This document shows, one piece after another, positions 29,924 to 38,696 of a DNA stretch of 45,594 nucleotides. Each line of letters opens with the position of its first letter. Within the stretch, counting starts at the first letter, position 1. Below the pieces are notes generated by a model that saw only the letters and a list, made by a program, of their open reading frames with translations, had not been told where the DNA came from and made no database searches. Source of the DNA: Chloroflexi bacterium HGW-Chloroflexi-8 (lineage in GTDB: Bacteria > Chloroflexota > Anaerolineae > Anaerolineales > Anaerolineaceae); assembly GCA_002841995.1 (NCBI GenBank), contig PHBS01000008.1, positions 1-45,594 of the forward strand, in the 5' to 3' direction. The position numbers and the translations under genes are program-made.

Positions 29924-30400
29924 CTATTGAACGGGCGGCATGTTGGATGGACCGTATTGCGAATAGGTCTGATCGATAACCGTCCGAATCTCCTCGAGCG
30001 CTTTTCCATCTCGCGTCATTTTCATCACATCCTGGGCGATATCCACACAAATCGAGCAGCCCAGCGCGTGTTGATCAAAGACAACTTCGCCCGAAGATTT
30101 CACTTCCTTTACGTAACAAGAATAATTTGAAGTATGCCCTGCCGCGCCGCAGCCGCAATAGCAAGGTACATTTTTTAAAGCATCCGGATTCGCCACTGCA
30201 AATTGATAGCCTTCCTGAACGGTGACTGCCGCCTTTTGTACTTCAGCCGGCATATCGGACATGGGGGCCATTATTAAATCCTGACTCGCGTTCAAATTGC
30301 TGATGCTGCAGCCTGACAGGACAGAAATGAGAGGGATCAAGGCAACGAAAAGTAGTGACCAATGATGGCTTGAAAAGAAACGAGTTGAGGAATTTTTCAA
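29924..30400 (-). CDS. PCYCGC-motif lipoprotein
   Basis: Lipobox VLSGC; NVPCYCGCGAAGHTSNYSCYVKE...HALGCSICVDIAQD. Confidence 0.85.
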   Translation of the reverse strand: MKNSSTRFFSSHHWSLLFVALIPLISVLSGCSISNLNASQDLIMAPMSDMPAEVQKAAVTVQEGYQFAVANPDALKNVPCYCGCGAAGHTSNYSCYVKEVKSSGEVVFDQHALGCSICVDIAQDVMKMTRDGKALEEIRTVIDQTYSQYGPSNMPPVQ

Positions 30401-30495
30401 TTTAAGCTCCCGATTTCAGTATTTGTAGTGAGTATTCAAAGCAAGTATAGTAGGTGGGCAGATATCTAGTTAGGGCGAAACTGCTTGCAAGTAAG

Positions 30496-30511
30496 TAGGC
30501 ACAATTGCTTA
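30496..30511. promoter_or_regulatory. 16-bp palindromic operator candidate, site E
   Basis: TAGGCA-CAAT-TGCTTA, about 103 bp upstream of the PCYCGC gene. Confidence 0.6.
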
Positions 30512-30613
30512 TACTATCGGCAGAGCGTATTTTCAACAAAGAAGACTGAGGCAGAAAAATGATTGTGCCTCTGTCATTTCATACGCGATCAAATTTCTAA
30601 AAATGTCTATGGA

Positions 30614-31108
30614 TCATGGAACCCAGTTCGAGAGCACGGTAAGGGTAAAGTCTTTTAGGTATGTGTCGTTGTTGGGAATATGAACTCGAAAGTCATGTTT
30701 CCCGCCCATATCGCCATGCATCATGAACTGCATCGAAAGGGTCGTCGTTTCACCAGGTTTGAGGGTCATCGAACCGATGACAGGGGCGGGAGGTCAACAT
30801 CCCTCCTTGACTTCGATGTAAGGAGCCTTGGAAAATATGAGGGGTTGGTCACCAACGTTAATGATTTCAAATGATACCTGAACGGTTTGGCCTAATTTGA
30901 CATCCCCTAAATCCACCTTCTCTTTGTCCACCTTAAGACTGGGACCGCCGGTAACCTCGGGGGTAAAAGATGCCGGTTTCTTTTGGAACGCAAAAAAGGC
31001 AGCAATGAGCAGGATCGCCGCAATTGCCAGCGCCATAATCAGCGGCAACTTTTTTTGTTTGCGCTGAACTTTCCGGTGTTTCGAAAAACCTCTATTTACT
31101 TTAGACAT
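30614..31108 (-). CDS. DUF1573-like membrane-anchored protein, candidate selenoprotein (TGA at 30794-30796)
   Basis: ...KVDLGDVKLGQTVQVSFEIINVGDQPLIFSKAPYIEVKEGC, then TGA, then PPAPVIGSMTLKPGETTTLSMQFMMHGDMGGKHDFRVHIPNNDTYLKDFTLTVLSNWVP*; the domain continues without frameshift. Confidence 0.85.
30765..30781 (-). promoter_or_regulatory. Putative bacterial SECIS hairpin
   Basis: Minus strand GTCATCG-GTT-CGATGAC, perfect 7-bp stem, GUU loop, stem begins 12 nt after the TGA. Confidence 0.7.
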
Positions 31109-31177
31109 TCAAATTTTGTTCCTTTAAAGTTGATATAACTCTGATGAAATTGTAAAAGTGGTGGAGACAAATCACAA

Positions 31178-31193
31178 TAGGCTATTCTGCCTG
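31178..31193. promoter_or_regulatory. 16-bp palindromic operator candidate, site F
   Basis: TAGGCT-ATTC-TGCCTG, about 77 bp upstream of the 31108 start. Confidence 0.55.
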
Positions 31194-31489
31194 TTCAAGC
31201 ATCAGCATTTTTACGCAGGTTCAATTGCCAGATGATATTTAAGAAAAGAATATTTTTGGAAAAGCCTGTTTATGCCAAACTTTATTTTCACAAAAAATAA
31301 AAAACAACACTTAACCCAACATGAAGTTTTCGATAAGATTTGGACCATCCTGGTGGTTTTGCGTTTGGCGATTATGATCGTCTACGGTATCGTGATTCAA
31401 ATCTTGCATCCCCCCTGGATTCCATTTGGATTCAACACAGACAACGCAAGATCGAAAAGCTATTGGGATTCGGCTTCGCTTGAATACTT

Positions 31490-32219
31490 TCTTCCATGCT
31501 GAGCTGTTTGTGCTCGGATTTTCAGTGATATTTATCGTCGGTTGGGGCAGTGCGACCACTGCTCTCAGACATGTGTTAGGAATCTATAAATCCATTTTAG
31601 GGCGAATCGGCTGGACGATCGTGATCTTGTTAGGGCTATTCACGCTCAAACTCATCAATCTTCCATGGTTGAATTATGATATGCGTGCTTACTGAAATCC
31701 CGGCAAGGGCGGGCCGATCCTTTCTTTTGTGATGATGGATGTTTCATCGCTGCTGGTTGGACGCCAAGCATCGGGACAACGCTTGGAGCCATACTCACCG
31801 TAGGAATGAGCCAGCAATCCGCGACTCAAGCTATGGTGCTGTCCAGTGGTTATGCTATCGGCTTGGGATATCCCTTCCTGGCCATTGGATTTGGGATGGA
31901 AAAAGCCATCCGGTTTAGGTCCGTTTTAGAAGGTATCAACGGTGATCGAGATCGTTAGCGCAACGCTCTTGATCCTCGTCAGATTGCTTATGGAGTTCGA
32001 TCGGATGACTCTCATTTCCTTCAAGGCGTTGCAGCGACGATATTTTATCGACTGGCCCCTGAGGGGCTCGATCATGTCAACTTTCATCATTGCTGTTTTC
32101 GCTGGTCTTCTGTCGTTTCTATCCCCCTGCGTTTTACCATTGGTGCCTGCCTACGTCGGATATTTGAGCGGACGGGTAGTCAGAGATCTGCCGGGAACGG
32201 TGAAGGAGACTCTTACTTA
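31490..32219 (+). pseudogene. Scrambled CcdA-like remnants (middle/C-term part followed by an N-term part)
   Basis: LFVLGFSVIFIVGWGSATTALRHVL..., GWTPSIGTTLGAIL in another frame, VIEIVSATLLILVRLLM, then MSTFIIAVFAGLLSFLSPCVLPLVPAYVGYLSG and a stop. Confidence 0.7.
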
Positions 32220-32362
32220 GAAGGATTTACAGGAGATATTAAATAATGCGAGTCTTCATCCGCCAGGATATTGCTTTTCAAATGCTTTCCCTTAGCCTGG
32301 GGGGGAGCCACCTGGCGGATATTCCTTAGTCGGTGGATGCTTATGCAAGCGTTAAATAAACT

Positions 32363-33200
32363 ATGAAACCAGATTTTTCCATTACAAACGGTGAATTGAA
32401 TGCACCGCGAAATATCGCGATCGGAATTGATGGCAGTATTTACGTTGTGGATAGCGGGAATTCAAGGATTGTAAAATACAACGCGAGGCGCGAGATGCTG
32501 TCATCCTGGGGTAACCGGATACCAGAGGGTCAGTTGCCGCCTGCAGAAGGAACATTTAATGAACCTTGGGGAATTGCATTGGACGATAGCGGTAATGTTC
32601 TGATCGCGGATACCTGGAACCACCGCATCCAGAAATTTGACCGGAAGGTAAGTTCTTGCTTGAGTGGGGGTAATCCGGCCTGGCAAGCGATGGGCTGAAT
32701 CGCTTATGGGGACCGCGCGGCATTGCGGTTGCCCGTGACGGTCGGGTCTATGTCACGGACACTGGTAATAAACGCGTAGTTGTTTTTTCTTCTGATGGCG
32801 AAGCCTTTTTTGAATTTGACTCTGCTGGCGATGCCCAGATGGATGAGCCGGTTGGTATCGCGGTCGGTCATGATGGGAATATTTATATTGCTGACACCTG
32901 AAACCTGAGCGTGGCGGTCTTTTCACCAGATGGAAAATTAGTCTCTAGCTTTATCGTCCAGGGTTGGGATAGTATTTCGTTGGACAATAAACCTTGCCTG
33001 ACGGTAGGGGCAGACAATCGCATCTATATGACCGACCCGGGGGGTTACCGGGTGCTTGTATTCTCACAGACTGGTGAACCTCTGGCCACCATTGGTCAGT
33101 ATGGACCAGAGGAAGGTTCCTTTGGATGACCAAATGGGTTAATTTTGAACCCGGACGGCAGCTTATGGATTGTAGACGCAGGCATAACCAGATTGTTAAG
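32363..33200 (+). pseudogene. NHL-repeat protein remnant
   Basis: NHL repeats (PRNIAIGIDGSIYVVDSGNSRIVKY; WGIALDDSGNVLIADTWNHRIQKF; PRGIAVARDGRVYVTDTGNKRVVVF) with frameshift, TAA at 32671 and TGA at Trp positions 32899 and 33127. Confidence 0.8.
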
Positions 33201-33559
33201 TACCAGCCAATCTTGCCTTAGCGATCCGATGTACTACAAAACTAGTAATATCCTCTCTTGGCAGTATGTCTCAGTCATCGGAATGATTGGCATTCTAACA
33301 TTATACCGGTTATCCGCCCCTGCCCAGGCAAGAAATGAGCTGAACAACGGTATTACACCAATACAGATTTCCCTTGTGGATGATTTGATTAACCTATCGA
33401 TTTGCCTGTGTTTGCTTTTTCTCCAAAGGTGGACTCGATAAATCGCCTTGCCGATTTGCATACATTTCGGCCAGAACGCCCAAGGTTTGCTGTACTTCAA
33501 TATATAGTGGAAAGTGAAGATAAGGCCTGGACGGTTGCAAAGAAATAAAATATTCAACC

Positions 33560-34260
33560 AGAAACAATTTTATAGAGGTATGAGGGGAAAAGTACCAACG
33601 CCGGCTCGTTACACATCGAGGCTGCGCAAAATAATTAACTTGTCGATGGGGTTCTCCAAACCGTTCGCGCGGGAGAAACCTTTAAAGAATTCAAGAGTTA
33701 TACGGCATTTCGATTGATGAAATTGTTAATTTTATTGGGAATGATTTTCGAGGAAAAGCGCCAACAGAATTATTAGCCAGGAGTCGGTTTGTTATTCCAG
33801 GAGAGCGAAAACAAATTGTGTGACAGGAACCGTGTTCCAATGTCTTACCAGGTCAAGTGAGAAAATCTCCCGGCTATTATTCTGGGCATCTGTTTATATT
33901 GGTAGTGGATATTTCATCTTGCTCATTTCTCCAATCCTAATTACGCAACTTTATTGGAGTAGACATCTTTGAATTGATGTCGGCACTTATAAGCGCCAGA
34001 CCATTTTTGCGTCCGATTGTGGAACCTACTTTTCTCTGGTTTGGATACAACTGGTTTTGGGAACCTGGTAATCATTGACCATGGCAATGGATACTGGAGC
34101 TTTAAAAGACATAATATTCCCAATCGTAATCGCGAAGGGCAAGGCGTGGTACTAGGTCAGCAAATCGCAGAATCAGGTAGCACTGATATTTCCACTGGGA
34201 ACATATTGATTTCCACATTCGTTTAGATGCCGGTGGATTCCTAAATCCCGCGGATTTCTT
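33560..34260 (+). pseudogene. M23 metallopeptidase remnant (possibly LysM-containing)
   Basis: LVIIDHGNGYWSFKRHN...REGQGVVLGQQIAESGSTDISTGN followed by a frameshifted HFHIRLDAGGFLNPADFLQ. Confidence 0.6.
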
Positions 34261-34519
34261 ACAGTAGTTATAGTCAGTGTAGGAGGATAGTTGGAAAACT
34301 AAGGTAATCAATAAGAAGGAATAAAAACTGCGTTTGGCGGTATCATCCGTAACCCGGAGAGTTTTCCATCGGCGATTTATCAGGGTGTCCGAGTGTATTT
34401 TTGCACCATGGTATGACTTAGAGTTTACTAGCAAACCCCAGATGCTTTTATGCGAGGTGAATTAGAGCACCCAACCGAAGAGGATTGAAGGTGTGGAATT
34501 GAGTGACCATTAGCAGCAT

Positions 34520-34559
34520 CAAAAAATCGCAGCCTCAGTTGAAATCGAAAGGCTGCGAT
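34520..34559 (-). terminator. Intrinsic terminator after SHOCT gene
   Basis: Minus ATCGCAGCC...GGCTGCGAT followed by TTTTTT. Confidence 0.75.
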
Positions 34560-34579
34560 GATTTGTTTTCGGTACAGTT

Positions 34580-34798
34580 CTATTGAATGTCTTTCTGCAT
34601 TTGCAGGAATTGTTCCTTTGTGATTTCACCTCTGGCGTATCGCTGTTCAATAATTTCTAAGGCTGAAAGAGGAGCATTCGCATGCTTGTTGCCAACTGAT
34701 TGATTCGATTGGAACAGGCCCCGTACCACTAAAACGGCCAGAACGATCAGTACGACCCAAAATAAGAACATGCCACTCAGCATTCCAAATTCCATCAT
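34580..34798 (-). CDS. SHOCT-domain small membrane protein
   Basis: LSALEIIEQRYARGEITKEQFLQMQKDI. Confidence 0.85.
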   Translation of the reverse strand: MMEFGMLSGMFLFWVVLIVLAVLVVRGLFQSNQSVGNKHANAPLSALEIIEQRYARGEITKEQFLQMQKDIQ

Positions 34799-34810
34799 GA
34801 TACACCTACC

Positions 34811-35065
34811 TTAGCGGCCCAGATCCGATAAAATCTGTTGGTATTCTTCCTGGTTAATTTCCCCCTTGGCGTAGCGAGCCTGGGAAATATCTCGGGCCGA
34901 CTGCCCGGTCAAATTTTGGGAAATAGACTGAGCATTATTCCCGCTCATCCGGCGAACCACCCACACAACCAATAATACTAGCCCAATGATTACAGCGATA
35001 GTAATCACCAGACCCAGGATCATTCCGATCCAACCCATCCCACCATTTCCAAAATTACCCATCAT
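34811..35065 (-). CDS. SHOCT-domain small membrane protein
   Basis: MMGNFGNGGMGWIGM...ARDISQARYAKGEINQEEYQQILSDL; upstream extension to 35167 overlaps operator repeats. Confidence 0.8.
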   Translation of the reverse strand: MMGNFGNGGMGWIGMILGLVITIAVIIGLVLLVVWVVRRMSGNNAQSISQNLTGQSARDISQARYAKGEINQEEYQQILSDLGR

Positions 35066-35146
35066 AGTGTTCCATCCTTTTTCCGGATCTAATCCGTTGT
35101 TCAAATTGTATTTTCTTGTTCTTACTTTTAAATGATAACTTAGCAG

Positions 35147-35186
35147 GGTAAAGTATCTTTGAAGCAAATGTAAAGCTTTGATGAAG
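35147..35186 (+). promoter_or_regulatory. Putative OmpR/PhoB-type operator: four heptamers at 11-bp phase
   Basis: GGTAAAG-TATC-TTTGAAG-CAAA-TGTAAAG-CTTT-GATGAAG. Confidence 0.6.
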
Positions 35187-35209
35187 ATATTCGTAAAAGC
35201 AAAAATGGA

Positions 35210-36355
35210 TTATCCAGCCGCCGGGAGCGTAAAATGAAATGAGCTGCCTTTACCTTCGCCTGCGCTTTCTGCCCAGATGCGGCCATGGTGCGCCTTGACA
35301 AGCGCTTGCGCAATAGTCAATCCAATCCCGCTTCCCCCGCTGGCGCGCGTTCTGGATTTATCCGTGCGGTAAAAGCGATTGAAAATGAAGGGCAGATGAT
35401 CCAGAGCGATGCCGATGCCGGTATCCGAAATGGAGATGAGAATCTCGGATTTGTCCCTGGCAGCTTGGATTGATACCTTTCCACCACTCGGCGTATATTG
35501 CAATGCGTTTCCGACCAAATTAGTCAGCACTTGAAGAATCCGATCTTTGTCAACCATGATATTCGGGAGATGTGGTTCCACTTGCGTTTCAAGCTGGATA
35601 CCTTTATCCTCAAACTGATGCCAAAGATTTCCCCTGATGGTTTCGATGAGGCCAGAAAGTGAGACTGATACGGGCTTTAGTTGGAATGCCCCAGCTTCCA
35701 TCCGGCTAAGCTCCTGCAAATCGTTTACCAAACGCTGCAGGCGATCGATTTCTGTGTGGACTTGCTGGTAGGTGTTCGGCTCTGCTGCCAGAACTCCGTC
35801 CATCAATCCTTCCAAATAGCCTTTGATTGCCGCAAGAGGTGTGCGCAGTTCGTGGGTTACATCGCCAATCAACTGCCGGCGCATGGTTTCTGTCTTTTCG
35901 AGCTTGTCAGCCATCTGATTGAAGCTCAATGCCAATTGGTCCAATTCATCCAATTGATTTGGCTGCTCGCCCCTCGAGACTGTGAGCCTTTCTTCGTATT
36001 CTCCTTCCGCGATTCGGTGGCTAAGCTTCATCATGCGCTGAACAGGGGTGACGACCTGACGGCTGATGAAAAAACTGGCGAGCACTGATGCGATCAAAGC
36101 CGCAATTGCAGCCAGGGAAAGTGCCTCTTTGACAGATGCAGTATAGTTGGTGAATAATTCCATCTCCATTAGTTGGGCGTCATTTCCCATCATATCCCCA
36201 CCGGAGATCATTGCGCCCATCCCAGTCATATGTCGATCGAAAGCGGCTGGAATGGATAAACTGGTAGCAGTGGCGAGAACAACGACACCAACCAGAACGA
36301 CCACCACGTACGAAAAGAATACTTTCCACGCGAGATGTGTGCGTAGTAGTTTCAT
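35210..36355 (-). CDS. Sensor histidine kinase (HAMP, HisKA) with Met-rich sensor loop
   Basis: Loop HMTGMGAMISGGDMMGNDAQLMEMELF; GDVTHELRTPLAAIKGYLEG; ISDTGIGI; GGSGIGLTIAQ. Confidence 0.93.
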   Translation of the reverse strand: MKLLRTHLAWKVFFSYVVVVLVGVVVLATATSLSIPAAFDRHMTGMGAMISGGDMMGNDAQLMEMELFTNYTASVKEALSLAAIAALIASVLASFFISRQVVTPVQRMMKLSHRIAEGEYEERLTVSRGEQPNQLDELDQLALSFNQMADKLEKTETMRRQLIGDVTHELRTPLAAIKGYLEGLMDGVLAAEPNTYQQVHTEIDRLQRLVNDLQELSRMEAGAFQLKPVSVSLSGLIETIRGNLWHQFEDKGIQLETQVEPHLPNIMVDKDRILQVLTNLVGNALQYTPSGGKVSIQAARDKSEILISISDTGIGIALDHLPFIFNRFYRTDKSRTRASGGSGIGLTIAQALVKAHHGRIWAESAGEGKGSSFHFTLPAAG

Positions 36356-36366
36356 TATAAATTCAC

Positions 36367-37050
36367 CTACTTGTCTTCGAACCTATAGCCAACCCCACGA
36401 AGGGTTTCGATATAGTGGTCTTCTCCTAATTTCTGGCGGATATGACCAATGTGAACATCCACTACCCGGGTGTCGCCATAATAGTCATATCCCCAGGCTT
36501 TTTCCAACAACTGTTCCCGGCTCAGTACCATGCTATGATGCCGTGCAAGAGCAACCAACAGGTCGAACTCTACTGAGGTCAGCTCAATTATGCGCTCCTC
36601 CACCCGCACTCGGCGTGCAGAGAGGTCAATTTGAAGGTGGGCGAAATTGAGCATGGCTGGCTCATTTGCATCTGGGAGCGGGCTTTGCATCCGTCTCAGG
36701 GCGGCCTTGATCCGGGCGATCAATTCACGTGGACTGAAAGGTTTGGTCAGGTAGTCATCTGCGCCAACGGAGAGGCCAATGATTTTATCGATCTCCTCTG
36801 TTCGCGCCGTGAGCATGATCACATAAACATTCGACGCGCGCCGCAGGTTTGCTAGAATCTCAATCCCATCCATACCGGGTAGCATCACATCCAGGATAAT
36901 CACATCCGGTTTGAATGAACGGGCGGAAGCGAGACCGGATGGTCCATCCATAGCAGACTGGTATTCATAGCCCTCTGTTTTCAAATATGCAGTTACGACA
37001 TTGTGAATCGAAGGTTCATCGTCAATCAGGAGTATCTTTGCTACTGGCAT
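36367..37050 (-). CDS. OmpR-family response regulator
   Basis: Receiver plus winged-helix C-terminus (VSREQLLEKAWGYDYYGDTRVVDVHIGHIRQKLGE-like). Confidence 0.93.
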   Translation of the reverse strand: MPVAKILLIDDEPSIHNVVTAYLKTEGYEYQSAMDGPSGLASARSFKPDVIILDVMLPGMDGIEILANLRRASNVYVIMLTARTEEIDKIIGLSVGADDYLTKPFSPRELIARIKAALRRMQSPLPDANEPAMLNFAHLQIDLSARRVRVEERIIELTSVEFDLLVALARHHSMVLSREQLLEKAWGYDYYGDTRVVDVHIGHIRQKLGEDHYIETLRGVGYRFEDK

Positions 37051-37146
37051 ATTTGATTCCTTTTGAATAGGTTTGTTAATCTATTTTACACATAAACAGG
37101 GACCGGCGGAACGGACGATCCCTGAAGTTGGGCAAGTTAGATGTGA

Positions 37147-37938
37147 TTACTCAAACATTTCAATAAAAGTTCCATGCCAGGAGTGGAGGAAGACCTGCCC
37201 GCTGAAGCCGTTTACGCTGAGCATCCCAGTCGGCTGACCATCTTTCATAATATCGATAGTATAGTAGCCATAGAACGGATCGGCATCTTCGGCAGTCTTA
37301 TAGCCGGGGTACTGCTGATCCAGGTACTGCTGTGCAGCTTGAAGCGCTTGTTCCGGGATTACGGTCATGGTTGCCGAGACAGCACCGGGGTCGGTGTTAT
37401 AACCGCCCATCATGCCGCGGCTGCCCATCATTCCACCAGTACCACCCATCATCCCATTCCCGCTCATTTGACCGTATTTCAGATTCCACATCATGTTGGG
37501 ACCATATTCTGGGAAAACGGATAGGCTGAAGGGATCAACCAGTAATTCCAATGCGCCGATACCAGTGCTTTTTTCGGTGATGCGGGCATAGGCGTTGTTA
37601 TCGAAGATCATGATTTCTTTGAGGTCAAGATCGGAATTGTTCAGGCCTTTCAAATAACTATCCACAGCCTCCTTGGCCTGATCAATCGTGAGCGGCGGCG
37701 TGTTGGCCGCGCTACCATTGGTATACCCACCCATCATTCCGTTGCCACCCATCATGTTCTGGCTATTCCTCATATTCGAATAGCCTTGATAGGTGAAATT
37801 CCGTCCCATCATGGTAAAGGGACCAAAATTGGTTGACCCATAATTCGAACTTCCAACGAGCAAGCCTGCTCCAAAAATCAGAGCGCTAAGGATGAGCCCT
37901 GCAATAACTACTAACGCTATACCTATAGATTTATTCAT
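37147..37938 (-). CDS. Secreted/membrane-anchored Met-Gly-rich protein, PepSY-like character
   Basis: MMGGNGMMGGYTNGSA; TPPLTIDQAKEAVDSYLKGLNNSDL; NGMMGGTGGMMGSRGMMGGYN. Confidence 0.7.
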   Translation of the reverse strand: MNKSIGIALVVIAGLILSALIFGAGLLVGSSNYGSTNFGPFTMMGRNFTYQGYSNMRNSQNMMGGNGMMGGYTNGSAANTPPLTIDQAKEAVDSYLKGLNNSDLDLKEIMIFDNNAYARITEKSTGIGALELLVDPFSLSVFPEYGPNMMWNLKYGQMSGNGMMGGTGGMMGSRGMMGGYNTDPGAVSATMTVIPEQALQAAQQYLDQQYPGYKTAEDADPFYGYYTIDIMKDGQPTGMLSVNGFSGQVFLHSWHGTFIEMFE

Positions 37939-37997
37939 CAGTAATTTCTCCTAATCATGCTAGTTTTCAACTTTACATCCCCAGTATACTGGTCGAG

Positions 37998-38037
37998 GGT
38001 AAAGTGAACGTGAAGCATATCTAAAGCTTTTGTAAAG
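37998..38037 (+). promoter_or_regulatory. Putative OmpR/PhoB-type operator: four heptamers at 11-bp phase
   Basis: GGTAAAG-TGAA-CGTGAAG-CATA-TCTAAAG-CTTT-TGTAAAG, 60-99 bp upstream of the 37938 start; palindrome CCAGTATACTGG at 37981-37992. Confidence 0.65.
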
Positions 38038-38056
38038 ATCTGAGCTCAGTATGAAA

Positions 38057-38095
38057 ACGTGGTTCAACAAGTCTTTCGACATTGTTGAACCACGT
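38057..38095 (-). terminator. Intrinsic terminator after HMA gene
   Basis: Perfect 14-bp stem ACGTGGTTCAACAA / TTGTTGAACCACGT, minus strand followed by TTT. Confidence 0.7.
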
Positions 38096-38144
38096 CTCGA
38101 TGCCCCGAAGAGTGACCTGAGGAAAAGAGTACGGCGAGCGCTTG

Positions 38145-38441
38145 TTATTCAATCAACATTGCGGAATAACTATGAACACCATCGCCACCTGCCTTTGAGA
38201 CGATTTCTACAAAGTTGGCCGGTCGGATCAGGTCTGGGTTAAAGGTTACCTCCCCCAAACCATCGGCGTGATCGATGATAGCATCCGTCACACCGATTGA
38301 ATTGATCAGCGCATTCCTTACCCGGGTGGCACAGTTAGGACAGTTTAGTCCGGATATAGACAGATACGCATGCTGCTTCTTGTGGTTTTCCTCTTCGGAA
38401 ATTATTCTTTGGACCAGTTTGATTTTACAGGGATCATTCAT
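38145..38441 (-). CDS. HMA-domain metal-binding protein
   Basis: ISGLNCPNCATRVRNALINSIGVTDAIIDHADGLGEVTFNP. Confidence 0.8.
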   Translation of the reverse strand: MNDPCKIKLVQRIISEEENHKKQHAYLSISGLNCPNCATRVRNALINSIGVTDAIIDHADGLGEVTFNPDLIRPANFVEIVSKAGGDGVHSYSAMLIE

Positions 38442-38472
38442 AGATTCTATCCTTTCATAAATTACCGCTCAA

Positions 38473-38512
38473 AGAGTGCCATCCATATATTCCCAGAGAT
38501 GGATGGCACTCT
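38473..38512. repeat. Perfect 14-bp inverted repeat upstream of HMA gene
   Basis: AGAGTGCCATCCAT / ATGGATGGCACTCT. Confidence 0.7.
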
Positions 38513-38592
38513 CTTCACGAAGGAGGAGAAGAATAATCAAATCATATTCGGATAAAAACATCATCAAAAGCGTTATCCTGCCCAAATTCCGA

Positions 38593-38608
38593 TAGGCTTT
38601 ATTGCTTA
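38593..38608. promoter_or_regulatory. 16-bp palindromic operator candidate, site G
   Basis: TAGGCT-TTAT-TGCTTA, about 97 bp upstream of the 38697 start. Confidence 0.6.
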
Positions 38609-38696
38609 GACGAAATCGGGCGACTCGGCGCATGACATTCTCATCACGACTTCGTATGATTCTAAGAAATCGTTCTTATCGTTATTCGAGTATGTA

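Noticed and set aside
31690-31700. TGA after MRAY in the CcdA remnant as a third selenoprotein
   Set aside because: Sequence after the TGA does not continue CcdA in frame; homology resumes in a different frame, so it is decay.
32899-33129. TGA at two Trp positions in the NHL gene, possibly Trp or Sec recoding
   Set aside because: The same gene has a frameshift and an in-frame TAA, and other genes here use TGG normally; simple pseudogene decay explains it.
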